Shown here: positions 22,615-34,046 of the stretch, one piece after another | Layout: each line of letters starts with the position of its first letter | Numbering within the stretch: position 1 is the stretch's first letter | NCBI GenBank assembly: GCA_009760855.2 | Contig: WPIO01000119.1 | Coordinates: forward strand, 48,501-112,500 | Length of the DNA: 64,000 nucleotides | Origin: Cristatella mucedo | Lineage: Eukaryota > Bryozoa > Phylactolaemata > Cristatellidae | Reading direction: 5' to 3' | Notes under the pieces: generated by a model | The model's database searches: none | Told to the model about the DNA's origin: nothing | The model's input: the letters and a program-made list of their open reading frames with translations, nothing else | Position numbers and translations under genes: made by a program

Positions 22615-23760
22615 TTCGCGCCGATCGCAGAAGAACGCTTGAGCCTAACGGCATGCAATTCGGTGGGCACGCTCCAATGAGGATGAGCGTCGGGATTCAA
22701 TCAAAATTTGCGCTCGGCGCCTCCGAGTTCCGCTCTCTTTATACTCGATTAGAACAGATTGCATCGGATTGCGGTCATTCTTTGCACTCCTCTCGGCGAT
22801 GGTCGTTCTTCACACACCTCTCGGCCACGGTCTGCTGGTAGGTGAGTCATTGCTGATCGTCGGCTATTATAATCTAGCGACGAGTCGCGGTAAGTCTCCT
22901 GCCCTAGCAGCCGGCAACATAAGCAGGCAAAATTTCATCGCACTTTCGAGATACCGGCGATGCTACCGAGCATCGCTACCTGGGCAAATCTTGGGCGCTC
23001 GGCGCGCTACCGATCGACGCCGGGGCTCGGCACCTAGCACGCTGCACGCGTCGGCCTGCGTCCTGCTATAGATCGCCTGCGCGGCCACAATACCGACGAG
23101 AGTACGACATGCTGCTGGCCCGCTCAATCTACGAGCACAGTGAATATCACTTTTCTTCAGGCAACCACCTTCAGCACGAGAAGCTAGATAGACGTTGGCT
23201 AGAAATATTTGGAGTCAAAATCTCAGTCGAACCAGCGCTTCATTGCACGATTTGCTGCAGATAATGTCGACCATCTGCCTAAATCTGCTCCGGTTGCTTC
23301 GGAGGGCAGGCAGGCAACGTGAGCTTTCTGCGGCTCAGCGGCACAAAGGGATCTGAATCGAAGAGCACTCCGAACTCGTGGCTATTCTCCGAGTTATTAG
23401 TAAGAGCTCAAGACTAGAACCCTAGAACTCCACGAAACGCCCAGAACGCCGAGAGAGTGTCTCTGCTAACGTGCCGTCCCCGCTGGGACGGAGACGGAGG
23501 CCCATAGCGGCTCTCTTCTAGTCCTCTCTCGCAGCAGATATTTCCGCCCTTGTCGTCGAAACGCTCACAGTTCCGAAACACGAACGCTCGGCCGGCGCAC
23601 TCACACCAACGGCCGAAACCTTCGTAGCCAAAACGCAAAATTGTCCGCAATCGTGATGACTCGTCGCCGAAAGGCGAGCTAATACTTCCGAGCCGTCGAG
23701 ATGTCGGGCGCCGAATCGCCTGCATCCTGTGGCGGATGAGGGGAATGCGACCTTTATCGG
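22615..23760. other. CpG-rich segment without recognised gene
   Basis: Clearly richer in CpG and GC than its flanks. It contains a perfect 8-bp hairpin (gcgatgct/agcatcgc near 22960) and open frames on the minus strand (23414-23725, 23518-23880) that I cannot assign. It could be a promoter island or a decayed element. Confidence 0.3.
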
Positions 23761-23908
23761 GTGATTCGAGACATTTTCTGAAGGTTTCGACAATTTTAGA
23801 AAGCGTTCGTTAATGAACAAGCATCGTATGTGCGAACAACAGAGCGTCAGTCTGGGCGGAGACAAAAATATTTCATGCACTGTGGTAATGCCTAAATTTA
23901 ATTAGACG

Positions 23909-24109
23909 GTGCCTTGGCTATGCATTAACATCCAATCGGAGAAAGTCAAACGATCAAATTTCTATATAACGATCACGAATTTTCTTCTACTCGCGCTAAT
24001 TCTCTTAATTTCTTCCGTTGTTGCGATAGTTGAATGCAAAATTATTTATTTCCTTAACTATCCTCCTAATTTGCGAATGCTTCTCTTTGTGCTGTTTTCG
24101 GTGCGATAG
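23909..24109 (+). other. Small frame with hydrophobic segment, doubtful
   Basis: A 66-codon frame with the hydrophobic run NFLLLALILLISSVVAIVE. In A/T-rich DNA such segments arise by chance from pyrimidine-rich tracts, and no splice or codon evidence supports it. Confidence 0.1.
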
Positions 24110-24450
24110 AAAATCCTGATCCGCCTATTGAGCGGACGAATACTGCTGAAGCTGGAAATGAGCTATAAATAACTCTTTAACGCTTGAATCGGTTAGTCTT
24201 CTCCGCTATGCGAGTTATTTTGACGCTAATGCATAAGCAAATTTCCGCGTATACAAATTTATAAGGCTCGCCTATTGTTTCATACTACATTGAATGCTGC
24301 TTAAGGCTACCAACCAAAATAGTTTGGAGTGTACTTAAATAAAAGTCAATGCTGATAAGCTCTTCGGCGCTGACTGATGGGACGATACTCTGCCTTAAAC
24401 CAACTAAAAAAAGGCGTCTTTTATGCAAGGAGCTAGCTCATTTTCGGCTA

Positions 24451-25775
24451 TATAATAATAATAACGCACTTGATAAAGCGCCCTCAGAGAACTCAATCTC
24501 TTCCTAGGTGCTTTACATTTGCTGCAAGGGGAAACGCGATTGAATCGTGAGTAATATCATGCTTGATAAACAAACAAAATTAATAACATGGTTAGGGGTG
24601 ACATGCACAGGGTCAGCATGCAAACGTGGTTACTGGCAGCATGCGCAGTGTCAGCACACATAAGCACATGAAGGACGAATCACTGGGAGCCACTAAATGC
24701 TGTCCTAGATAGTTGTGTTTTTAAGTTCTTTTTAAATTTTGTCAAGTCAAGGGATGTTCTGACGCAAGTCGGGAGGGAGTTTCACGCTTTGGGAGCATAC
24801 GGACTAAATGCACGGTCTCCAAAGGATTTGAAGTTTGTACAAGGTAGTGGTAAACTGTTGGATTCCGAAAAGCGGGTGGTACGATACTTGGCCTGGTGGG
24901 GAGTAGATCTGAGAAATAGGCTGGAGCCAAAGAATGAACTTTGAAGTCGATCCGTTGCTTGACCGGTAGCCAGTGCAGGTTGGCGAGAAATGGTGTGATG
25001 TGGCAACTGCGACGTTCACGACAGACAAGCCTAGCTGCAGAGTTTTGCACAAGCAGTTATCGCCTGATTGCACGCCGGTAGACCAGTGAGCAGCGAGGTA
25101 CAGAAATCAAGTCGGAATGTCACAAATGCATAAACGAATTTTGACTGTGGAGCTGATGTGGTCGTCTAACGAGAGGTCACTGTAGAATATGAAACCTGGT
25201 TTTTCAGCTGATTCAACAGGAGATATGCTGGCAGAGCCAATTTTGAGCGTCAGCCTTTCCACTTTCTGAATCACACTGGGTTTGCCCATAACTAGCAAGT
25301 TAGCTTTATCATCGTTTAATTTAAGAAAATTTGCTGCCATCCATACGCGGATGTCATCAATATATGCAGCGAGTGAGTTGAGAGAAATCAGGGAGCTCGA
25401 AGGCTGGGAGGGATCAAAGCAAAGGTACAACTGAGTGTCATCCGCATAGAAGTGAAAGCCTAGATTGTGCTTGGCAATCACATGAACAAGAGAGAGAGCA
25501 TAAACCCTGAAAAGAGCCGGACCTAGCACGGAGGTACCTCAGATGATCTTTGTTCCTTCACGTCAATACTCTGGAGTCTCCCACTGAGATAGGACCTGAA
25601 CCACTGCAGAGCAGTGCCAGTGATGCCCAGGCAAGATGAGAGGCGCTCTAGAAGAAATTTGTGATCGATAGTATCACAAGCTGCCGAAAGATCGAGCAAA
25701 ACAAGCCGAGACACTCTACCTATGTCTGCATTCCTTAGTAGGTCGTTGTACACCTAAAGCAATGGTTAGGGCAGT
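24451..25775 (-). mobile_element. LINE family A, longest copy, contains RT catalytic box
   Basis: On the minus strand, 5' to 3': LLDLSAACDTIDHKFLLERL, then a LQWFRSYLSGR stretch (RT motifs), a frameshift near 25525, then GFHFYADDTQLY with the catalytic YADD (FYADD at 25437-25451), IRVWMAANFLKLNDDKANLL, further frameshifts, the C-terminal HWLPVKQRIDF region, 3' UTR and (AAT)n tail at 24451. It is a relic of an L2/CR1-clade RT broken in at least three places. Confidence 0.92.
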
Positions 25776-25805
25776 CTGCTGTGGGCAGTGTGCCCACAGC
25801 AGACT
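25773..25805. repeat. Perfect 15-bp palindrome
   Basis: Arms agtctgctgtgggca (25773-25787) and tgcccacagcagact (25791-25805) around a GTG loop, placed exactly at the 5' breakpoint of the LINE copy. Confidence 0.9.
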
Positions 25806-26085
25806 ACTTTATGGCCGCCAAGGTCTGTTTATATTTCTGTTAAATAAACACGTTTTAGAGCTGTGATTTTAGCTGAGAAATTAGGATTGTGTATGTAGTG
25901 TTTAGTATGTTGTATGTTTTGGGTTTGCAGTTTAATATTTTCAGATTAGATTGCTTGGGAGTAGTATGCTTTAGGTTTATTGCTTAGGTTAATAGAGCTT
26001 AGGGTATAGCTTCAAGCTTTGAGGGAGAAATTCTGAGCACTAAAGGTGTCTCAAAATTTCTTTATTTAACGTAAATAAAAACGGA
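25780..26085 (+). mobile_element. Candidate LTR beginning with a palindrome
   Basis: From tgtgggcagtgtgcccaca to a terminal GGACA, about 306 bp, with AATAAA close to its 3' end (aaataaaaacgg). It is followed by ctggcgaccatg, which looks like a tRNA primer-binding site. LTRs of Gypsy-type elements often begin with such a palindrome. There is no internal region or second LTR: a SINE follows within 80 bp. Confidence 0.35.
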
Positions 26086-26133
26086 CACTGGCGACCATGT
26101 TGGCCAGCCCGTTGGCTGTATGCATGAAGCCGC

Positions 26134-26331
26134 AATGAGTCGTGATGAGCCGTGATGAGACGCGATGAGCCGTGATGGCACACTAGATAAGGCGGTTGCT
26201 TTTCACGACCTCGATCCCGAGGTCATGGGGCCGAATCCTTCGGCGGGCGATCCTTTACTGCCGCTGCAAGTGGCGGTGATAGCCATAAAGGCTCTTCTGT
26301 TGCTATATAAAAGAGGCTGTTAAGTCATCAA
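26134..26331 (+). mobile_element. SINE family D with repeated 5' head
   Basis: The body from 26166 matches the family (hairpin acgacctcga/ccgaggtcat, damaged box B ggccgaatcc, tail gctatataaaagaggctgtt). The 32 bp before it repeat the head motif gatgagccgtgat in degenerate form three times. Confidence 0.8.
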
Positions 26332-27112
26332 GTATTAAGGATGCCGAAGTGACTGCCTAACCCGCTTTAGTAAAATATTATGTTTGCTGTCCAGAACATT
26401 CGCTTATAAAATTAACAAAAGCTATTTTGAGCCATTCTTTAAAGGACTACATCGAGAGAACGCAGCAAGATTGCCCGTCGGTAGTTCAGGCTAACTCGCA
26501 GGGTCTTGCTGATACGGCGTCATTTAGAGTAGAAGCAGTGAGCCTTTGATGTTTTTTATGCCTGTTGCAGGAAACTCAAAATGTCAGCACGCGTCTGCAA
26601 ATCCTAAGCCCCAAAGCATTTGCCTTAAATCCTAAATCCTAAATGCTAAATCCAAATTACTGAACTGAAAAATTATTACCCAAAACGTATTTATAAGGTA
26701 TTTCTTTCTACTGGCGGTGCGATGGTCGCATGAAGCTCATTGCTTCTAAAAAGAGCTGCTCCGTATTAGTTGCTGAAATCCTGGTCTGCGAAAATCCTGG
26801 TTCGCCTTCCTAAGCTAGTTACAGTCGCGCGATTTCGCACAGGGATAAACTAGTTTAAACTGCACTAACGTTTTAGCTCTCTTAAGAGTAAGTAGAGGCT
26901 TCTGCCGACCTCTGCATCCGTTGCGTCCACTTAAAGGGTACTTGACTGTGACTTCTCCTTCTCTCGCTTCATCCGCTTGAACAGCTTACGTTGCTATATT
27001 TGGGGTCTCACATTCAGTCAAAGCTTAAAACTAGGATCTCCTTAGCTCCCCTGCCCCTTCGAATCCGGTTTCAGTTGCTCAGCTACTAGTGCAGGCTACT
27101 TAAAACCTCCGC

Positions 27113-27212
27113 GGGAACTTCCCGGAGGCCCAAATTCTGCCCCGGCGCGATTAACCACAGAAGAGAGGCTGGGGGAGAATGAGCCGTTATATATCGCGGG
27201 AGCTTATAAAAG
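27113..27212 (+). promoter_or_regulatory. Promoter-like segment: kappaB site and TATA box
   Basis: GGGAACTTCC at 27113-27122 fits the NF-kappaB consensus GGGRNNYYCC and sits in a larger palindrome (cctccgcgggaacttcccgg). A TATA box (ttataaaag, 27204-27212) follows about 90 bp later. A strong splice donor (gtaagc) is at 27251 and an AATAAA at 27311. No coding sequence could be attached. It might equally be the promoter part of an LTR. Confidence 0.3.
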
Positions 27213-27612
27213 CAAAGACTTTGACTTCAGCAGTCTGGATTGGCGACAAGGTAAGCAGCCGTTGCTAATCAATCATTCGCAGCACTAGTCTTTCTAGCAG
27301 CTGTCAACCTAATAAAGCCACGTGAGGTACCTTTTTATAGAGTCAGAGTCTATTTGTGTCAATAACATGTGAATGATTAATGATGCTGTTTATCGTAGCT
27401 ACCGGGGACGTACGTGCAGGCATGGCTACGCGTGCACTTTGAGCTTGCTTCATTTAAGCTCACCAACTCAAGCAAGGCAACTGTGGCCCTGCACGGCCAA
27501 GCCTGGCACGGCCTTGCACCGCTTTGTCACGGGTGTAAGGTCAGACGACTGGCGTCTCGAGTGGTGCAGATTGAGCTTAGGACTTGCAGCCCTTGTAAGC
27601 GAAACTACCTAG

Positions 27613-28075
<463 letters not shown>

Positions 28076-28217
28076 CAAGGCCTAGAGCTTCATGGTTGTC
28101 TATCGCGCCTCCGCAGGATAGGGCCTACCGAGCAATAGCTGTCGGCCGCGGTCTTTAAGTGGGGACCGGAGGGAGCCCTAAGTGTCTTCACGTGTACATG
28201 TTCATTAAGGTTTAAGT

Positions 28218-28226
28218 ATGATATAC

Positions 28227-28314
<88 letters not shown>
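28218..28314. repeat. (TA)n tract
   Basis: Nearly pure TA with short TG interruptions, just downstream of the TC tract. Confidence 0.95.
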
Positions 28315-28317
<3 letters not shown>

Positions 28318-28639
28318 TTCTCATCCTTAATAATAATCCTAAAGTAGATGCACACCGTTATAAATCACTATACAGCTGCATTACAACTCATTTCAGGAGA
28401 ATCTATTACTAAAGTTGACTAACATACAAGCCATATTGCTTAGATGGGTACGCATTAGCGAACAAGAATTATGCTCAGGCCACAATGCTAAACCACACAG
28501 AAGACACTCGGGATCATCAGTTAAGCGGACCTCTGGCTAGTAAATAAGCGGAATCGTGCACAATTAGTCCTTCATAGCACATATTAACAACGAAGACAAT
28601 GTCACTGGGCGAAGAGATAGCTGAGCAGAACAGATGCTT

Positions 28640-29100
28640 CTTCAGCTGAAATATTGCCAAGTCGGTTCATGTAATCACTAAAGCTGGAAGCGAGTTTCAG
28701 ACTTTCGATGATTATGAACTGGAGGCCGGGTCAACTAAAGATTTCAACTAAGCCCGAGGGATTAAGGCGATGGGACTAGAAGCTGAGGAGCATTTCGTGC
28801 GAGAGCATTGCACCGAAGGAGCGTATTCAGTAGGTCTGATCGGTAGGTTTGTACGAGTGAGTGAAGCGATCAGCAAGCCGGAGGATCTTGAATTCGATTC
28901 GAAGCTTGCTAGAGAGCTACTGAAGCTTACCCAGAACGTGTGCCATGTCACGGCTATGCCGATGATGACAGACGAGACGATCTGCATAGTGTGACACCAA
29001 TTGCAAACGATTAGTTGCTCATGCCGTAAGACCTGACTGAGTACATGGAATAGGAGCGATCCAGACTCGATGGTTGTCCAAGCATAAAACCGTACATGCC
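28640..29100 (-). mobile_element. Divergent LINE relative of family A
   Basis: Landmarks of the minus-strand LINE template occur in the right order: gcgagtttcagactttcg, a caccaattgcaaacgattag block matching caccagctgcaatcgcctg of family A, and agactcgatggttgtcc. The plus-strand open frame 28770-28994 is its antisense shadow. Confidence 0.4.
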
Positions 29101-29111
29101 GCTAACCCTTT

Positions 29112-29433
29112 GTCAACCCAGTGTGATCCAGAGATTGGACAGGCTGACTCTCAAAATTGGCTCTGCCAGCATATCTCCAGTTGAATCAGCTTGAAATCTA
29201 GGTGTCATATTCCAAAGCGACTTCTCGTTAGACGACCATATCAGCTTCACAGTCAAAACCGCCTATTTTCAGCTTCATAACATTGCCAAAATTCGGGCTT
29301 GTTTAGATAAACATACCACATCTAAGTTGGTCCGTGCATTCGTGACATCCCGTCTCGTCTTCTGCAACTCACTGCTTACTGGCCTACCAGCATGTGCGAT
29401 CAGTTGATTGCAGCTAGTGCAAAATTCGGCAGC
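29112..29433 (+). mobile_element. LINE family A, upstream half of an interrupted copy
   Basis: It matches the RT region from the LTLKIGSASIS block to SLQLVQNSA. It breaks off at 29433, where an oppositely oriented tail fragment begins. Confidence 0.85.
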
Positions 29434-29550
29434 TAATAACAATAATAATAATATTGCACTTGATGAAGCGCCCTCAGAGAACTTAATCTCTTTCTAGGCG
29501 CTTTACATTTGCTGCAAAGTGATACGCAATAGAATAGTAAGTAAAATATA
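29434..29550 (-). mobile_element. LINE family A tail fragment inserted in another copy
   Basis: (AAT)n tail, hairpin block and 3' UTR start on the minus strand, nearly identical to 19191-19305. It sits between two plus-strand pieces. Confidence 0.85.
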
Positions 29551-29564
29551 AATTAATATAGTAT

Positions 29565-29925
29565 AGTAAAAAGCCTGGAACTCCCTCCCAACCTACGTCA
29601 GAACATCCCCTGACCAGACCACATTTAAAAGGAACCTAAAAACACACCTATTTAGGACAGCATTTAGTGGGCCCCTGTGATTCGTCCTTGATGTGCTTAT
29701 GCGTGCTGACACTGCATGCTGCCACTCACCACATTTGCATGCTGACCCTGTGCATGTCACCCCTAACCATGTTATTCATTTTGTTTGTCTTTCAAGCATG
29801 ATTTTACTTACAATTCAATTGCATTTCACTTTACAGCAAATGTAAAGCGCCTAGAGAGAGATTAAGTTCTCTGAGGGAGCTTTATCAAGTGAATTATTTT
29901 TATTATTATTATTATTACTTCTGAT
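29565..29925 (+). mobile_element. LINE family A, downstream half of an interrupted copy
   Basis: It resumes at AWNSLPTYVRTSPDQ and runs through the 3' UTR to a (TTA)n tail. Relative to a complete copy, roughly 250-300 bp are missing at the interruption. Confidence 0.85.
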
Positions 29926-30059
29926 ACTGAGAGTTGCAAAGCACCTGAATAGAGCTTTGTCTCTTTTTGTTGGCTACGCGACCAACCTAATGTTCTTATT
30001 TATAAAACTTCCCTCCGTCCCTCCTCTCTCTCTATTATTTATTAAACTCTCCTCCGTCC

Positions 30060-30061
30060 CT

Positions 30062-30149
<88 letters not shown>

Positions 30150-30215
30150 GCTCTCTCTCTCTCTAGCTCTCTCTCTTTCTCTATAGCTCTCTCTCTCTCT
30201 CTCCCGATCTCTCTC
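30060..30215. repeat. (TC)n tract
   Basis: TC repeat with CTAGCTC interruptions. Confidence 0.95.
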
Positions 30216-30549
30216 GCTCTTTAAAACCTTAAGCTCAGAATAGCTTCTTGATAATTTTGACCCTCAAAAGCTTGCATAAGGGCTGCTGAGGTATATTTGC
30301 GTCATAACAGCTATTTCCCATACGATTTTACTGGAAAATGATAGCTCCTTTCAAATGTGAAGGCCTATCCGGACAAAGTAGCTGCGGCCGAGATTTTTTA
30401 GAATAATTCTTAAAACTCAGTCCACAGGAGTTTCTAGTATTTTTAGCTCGATTGGTAAGCTTCCCCCTTCTCATCTACTACTGCATGTACTGTGGTGCAC
30501 TACTTATTGAAGAAAAATACTTGAGCGAGTGGATTTTTCTTCTACACCT

Positions 30550-30672
30550 TGTATCTCCGTCAGTAACTCCACAAAGTCATAAAGACCATGTGGGTGTTAC
30601 GCGGGAGAGTTTTGTATAGCGCACTCACAGCCTAAGCGGCTTTCGGCACGCATTCGGTAGCCAACAGACCTT
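30550..30672 (-). mobile_element. LINE family B short 3' fragment
   Basis: From tatctccgtcagtaactcc to gtagccaacagacctt, very close to 33420-33540. It stops at the same internal point as the 22498 copy. Confidence 0.75.
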
Positions 30673-31056
30673 GCACATAGCCTGCCTTTAGGATGGCAGA
30701 TTTTTTCCGATAGGCTGACTACACGTATACTTAGGCTCTAACGAGCAAACACTAGCTTAATCTATTGAAAATTACTTAAATATGTTAAGCTTGCACGCAT
30801 GGTCGTAAACTTCATGGAATAACACACTACTCATTGGACTCGGAGTTAGCAAGGATCTGGATCACGCCTTTTCAGAACCATGGGGTCCACATGATCCACG
30901 ACAGTCGTTTCCGTCGAAGAACGCATGAGGACATCATCCTCAATACTAATAATTTTTTATCAATTCAATATCAATAATAAATTATAGGTCGTAAGTCGTA
31001 AATGTATAGTTAAGTGTTCCAAGCTGCTCAGAGCTGTCATAATTCTTGTTCTTCAG

Positions 31057-31189
31057 TGGAAGAATGTGGATTACTCATGGCATTTGCTTCGAATGAAAGA
31101 ATTTTGTTCGGTATCCGTAAAGCAGCCGGAACCCATTGCATCAAATTAGAGAAGAAGACGCACGATTATATTTCCTCTAGTTTCAAAAG
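31057..31189 (+). other. Possible orphan exon
   Basis: An acceptor (tgttcttcag) and a donor (AAAAG then gtactt) bound an open frame with a protein-like composition: ECGLLMAFASNERILFGIRK, then AAGTHCIKLEKK and DYISSSFKR. A second acceptor at 31031 would add SCHNSCSSV. I recognise no domain and found no partner exon nearby. Confidence 0.2.
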
Positions 31190-32214
31190 GTACTTGACGG
31201 CCACTTTCATCACTAAATAATGCAAAGGCCCTGTGGTTTCTTTCAGAAAATGTGCCATTACTAATGTATAGCTATCTAGTATATAGAGAACTGGGAGCAA
31301 GGATTCTCCTTTAACTATAAGCAGCCCTGATGCTTGGTTTTAAGGATCGAAATGGTAATTAGTTTTGAGTGTGTTCTTCTGAATAACTCTTTGAATCATG
31401 TAAGTAGAACGCCTGAGAAAATAGCACTTTATAACGGTTGCACTACAGCGCCTCCAATTAGGAGAGCAGTCAGACGATCGTGGTAGGCCATACGTGTTGA
31501 GCCATACGTGTGACGTAGCTGATATGGAAGAGATCGCTTTTCTAAATCAGGTAGTTCATTTTAAAAAGAAGACATCCAGTTTTGAATGTCTGCAATTCTG
31601 CCTTTCAGGCCATCAATAGCCAGAGCTGATTCTTCGGGGTCAAATCATAAATACCGCTGGCTGTAGTTCGAATTTATGTGACGACTAATGTTGTGGGCTG
31701 CATTACTAAACTGTGTATAAATGTAGAACGGAACCGGAAAAGAACGGCCATGCTGGAACTCAGCTGGCCACGGGATCTTCTAGATGAGACCCCACTGCTC
31801 CTCGGCCTGGGCACGATCTTTCAGCTGATATTCGAAGCCACATCAGAGCCTCATTAGCAAGTCCGATCGTGGGTATCTAGCGAAAGATGAAGCAATCATG
31901 AATATTATATTGTGAATTCTAGTTTTGCCATCAAGATATCTTGATTTGTACCCAAAGACCTGCTGCCAGCAGTAATTGTTACTTCGTCAAAGGAGGAGAG
32001 CACCTGACCATGTATGCTATACACTCAAGTAGCAGCACGACTATTTAATGAAATTAGGCACCCAAAGAGGGCATTTTTGCAAGTAACCAGCTAGCCATCT
32101 TGCTATCATCTTGTCAATAAGCGTCCTGTTGACCTTGTTTTGGATATATATGTTATGATAAATCTCACCAGAGCTGCACGACACGTGGAAGCTTTTTAAA
32201 TTATGTCAGTCTAC
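31190..32214. other. No gene recognised
   Basis: No repeat family or splice-bounded frame seen. Confidence 0.35.
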
Positions 32215-32432
32215 CAAGTCCTGGCACCAACAAGTACTGCCACTAACCATATTTGCATGTTTACACTGTGTATGTCACCCCTAACTTTGTTATGCTTGTT
32301 ACAGATGTTTTTTATACAGACGTTACCACCAACCAACATATCATGATTCCCTTACAGCAAATTCAAATTGCCTAGACAGAGATTAGGTTCTTTGAGGGCG
32401 CAATTCAAATGCATAATAATTAACATTATTAT
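32215..32432 (+). mobile_element. LINE family A 3' UTR fragment, old
   Basis: It matches the 3' UTR (catatttgcatg, tgtatgtcacccctaac) and tail block (agagattaggttctttgagg) with many substitutions. No coding part. Confidence 0.65.
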
Positions 32433-32547
32433 AAGCACCAACGGCGCTATGCGCACACTAAGTCTGCTTGCATTTGGCTCAAAACTTGACACATAAACGT
32501 TCTACACTAAATTTTACAACGGAACGTAGTAATAACAAATATTTTAA

Positions 32548-32612
32548 CCTACAGTGCTCCCGAGAATACATCTCTTTCTAAGCACATTTCTTTACATTTG
32601 CTGTAAAGAAAA
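32548..32612 (-). mobile_element. LINE family A tail remnant
   Basis: Only the hairpin block and tttacatttgctgtaaag remain. Confidence 0.5.
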
Positions 32613-33417
32613 TGCATGACACCTTCTCTAGACCTTAGCTGATTCCGTATCAAGCAGAGCAGCGACTTCAATGTCTCTTTATTTTTTCGCTGTACTTTAC
32701 CTGTCAGAAATATTTGCTCTCCTGACCTTCTATCGTACGACTACTCCTCTTACTCCTGCAGTCCAGCTTTGTCTCTGACTATGCCTCATATCTTTCAGAT
32801 ACTGTGACTTAACTTGCTAGGCACCTCAAGCTTTGTTGCTACTACTTCAGTACGTAATCCATCGACTTGGCATTAAAGCACAGCCATTGCGCATAGTTCT
32901 TTGTTTTGCTTCGATTGGTGCAAGCGAATCTTCCTTATGTGTCAGTCCCTGCAGTAATGTTCCTCGCTATTCTCATTAACTAGTTATTGTGCTCCGCATC
33001 CAGCCTATATAAAGTGCATACTAGAAGAGTGAGGCTTATTTCTCTTAGAGTGCTACAAAAAAAACATTTATTGGACATTATTTCCAAAAGCTTTAAGTCG
33101 CTCGAGTTATCAATCCTCAGGGCCTAACGCTAAATCAAAGAAATTGACTCAATCTATTATGACAATCGTGATCTCTTTCGCAATGTCTGTCCACAGGTGC
33201 ATCGACGGAGCAATATTTCGTGCTGCAGTAATTTAATACCTCTCTGAGGTCCTTCAGTTGCTCAGGGCGTTTGATCTGCCTGTGATGGTTCATACAAATT
33301 TATTTGGGCCACTGAATATTCGAATTTGATTCAACTACATCTACCTTCCTCCTTGCAGGAACGTAATTACCAGTTGTTTGGAATGAATCATTTCTAAAAG
33401 CAGGCTAATGTAACGTA
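32613..33417. other. No gene recognised
   Basis: No gene, splice-bounded frame or repeat family recognised. Confidence 0.35.
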
Positions 33418-34046
33418 ATGTATCTCCGTCTGTAACTCCACAAAGTCATAAAGACCAGGTGGTTGTTACGAAGGAGAGTTTTGTATAGCGCACTCACAGC
33501 CTAAGCGGCTTTCGGTACGCATTCGGTAGCCAACAGACTTCGTCTCACGCAACAAAGAGAAAGTGGGAAGCATAGCCGAGTCAGGAGAGCAGTTGAGGTA
33601 GTGAGTAGCATGGAAGTAGCAGCTCAGGACCGCTGAAAAGTATGTGCCATAGTCGGCAGTAGGAGAGTAGTTGTCGTTGCGTAAGAATTGAGGAAGCGAG
33701 TTCCACAGTCTAGGACCTGCAGTGCTAAAGATTCTGTCGCCAACTGTCTTTAAGCGGAGGAATGGGACAGCTAATTTATTATCCACACAGGACCTGAGGG
33801 CGCGAACAGGCTGAAACTGATGCAGCGGTTCAGCTAGGTGTGAAGAAGCCAAGCCGTGGCGGGCCTTGTGGGTCAGCTTAAGAACTTTGCTCTGTATCCT
33901 TTGCTCAACCGGCAACCATCCTAGCTCTTTCAGCAAAGGAGACACGTGCTCAAACCGCTGGGACTTGAAGACCAGCCTTACAGCCATATTCATCGTCCGC
34001 TGTAGTGCCATAATAGCTTTCTTTGGCAGCCCAGCCAAAATGGAAT
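33418..34046 (-). mobile_element. LINE family B copy with open RT C-terminus
   Basis: The minus-strand frame 34038-33466 (190 codons) reads MALQRTMNMAVRLVFKSQRF, then a LGWLPVEQRIQSKVLKLTHK stretch, LKTVGDRIFSTAGPRLWNSL and the terminal CYFHATHYLNC region. This is a CR1/L2-type LINE ORF2 C-terminus, distinct from family A. The 3' end carries tatctccgtctgtaactcc. Confidence 0.88.

Noticed and set aside
28770-28994. 74-codon acidic plus-strand protein
   Set aside because: The region aligns with the minus-strand LINE template, so the frame is probably its antisense.
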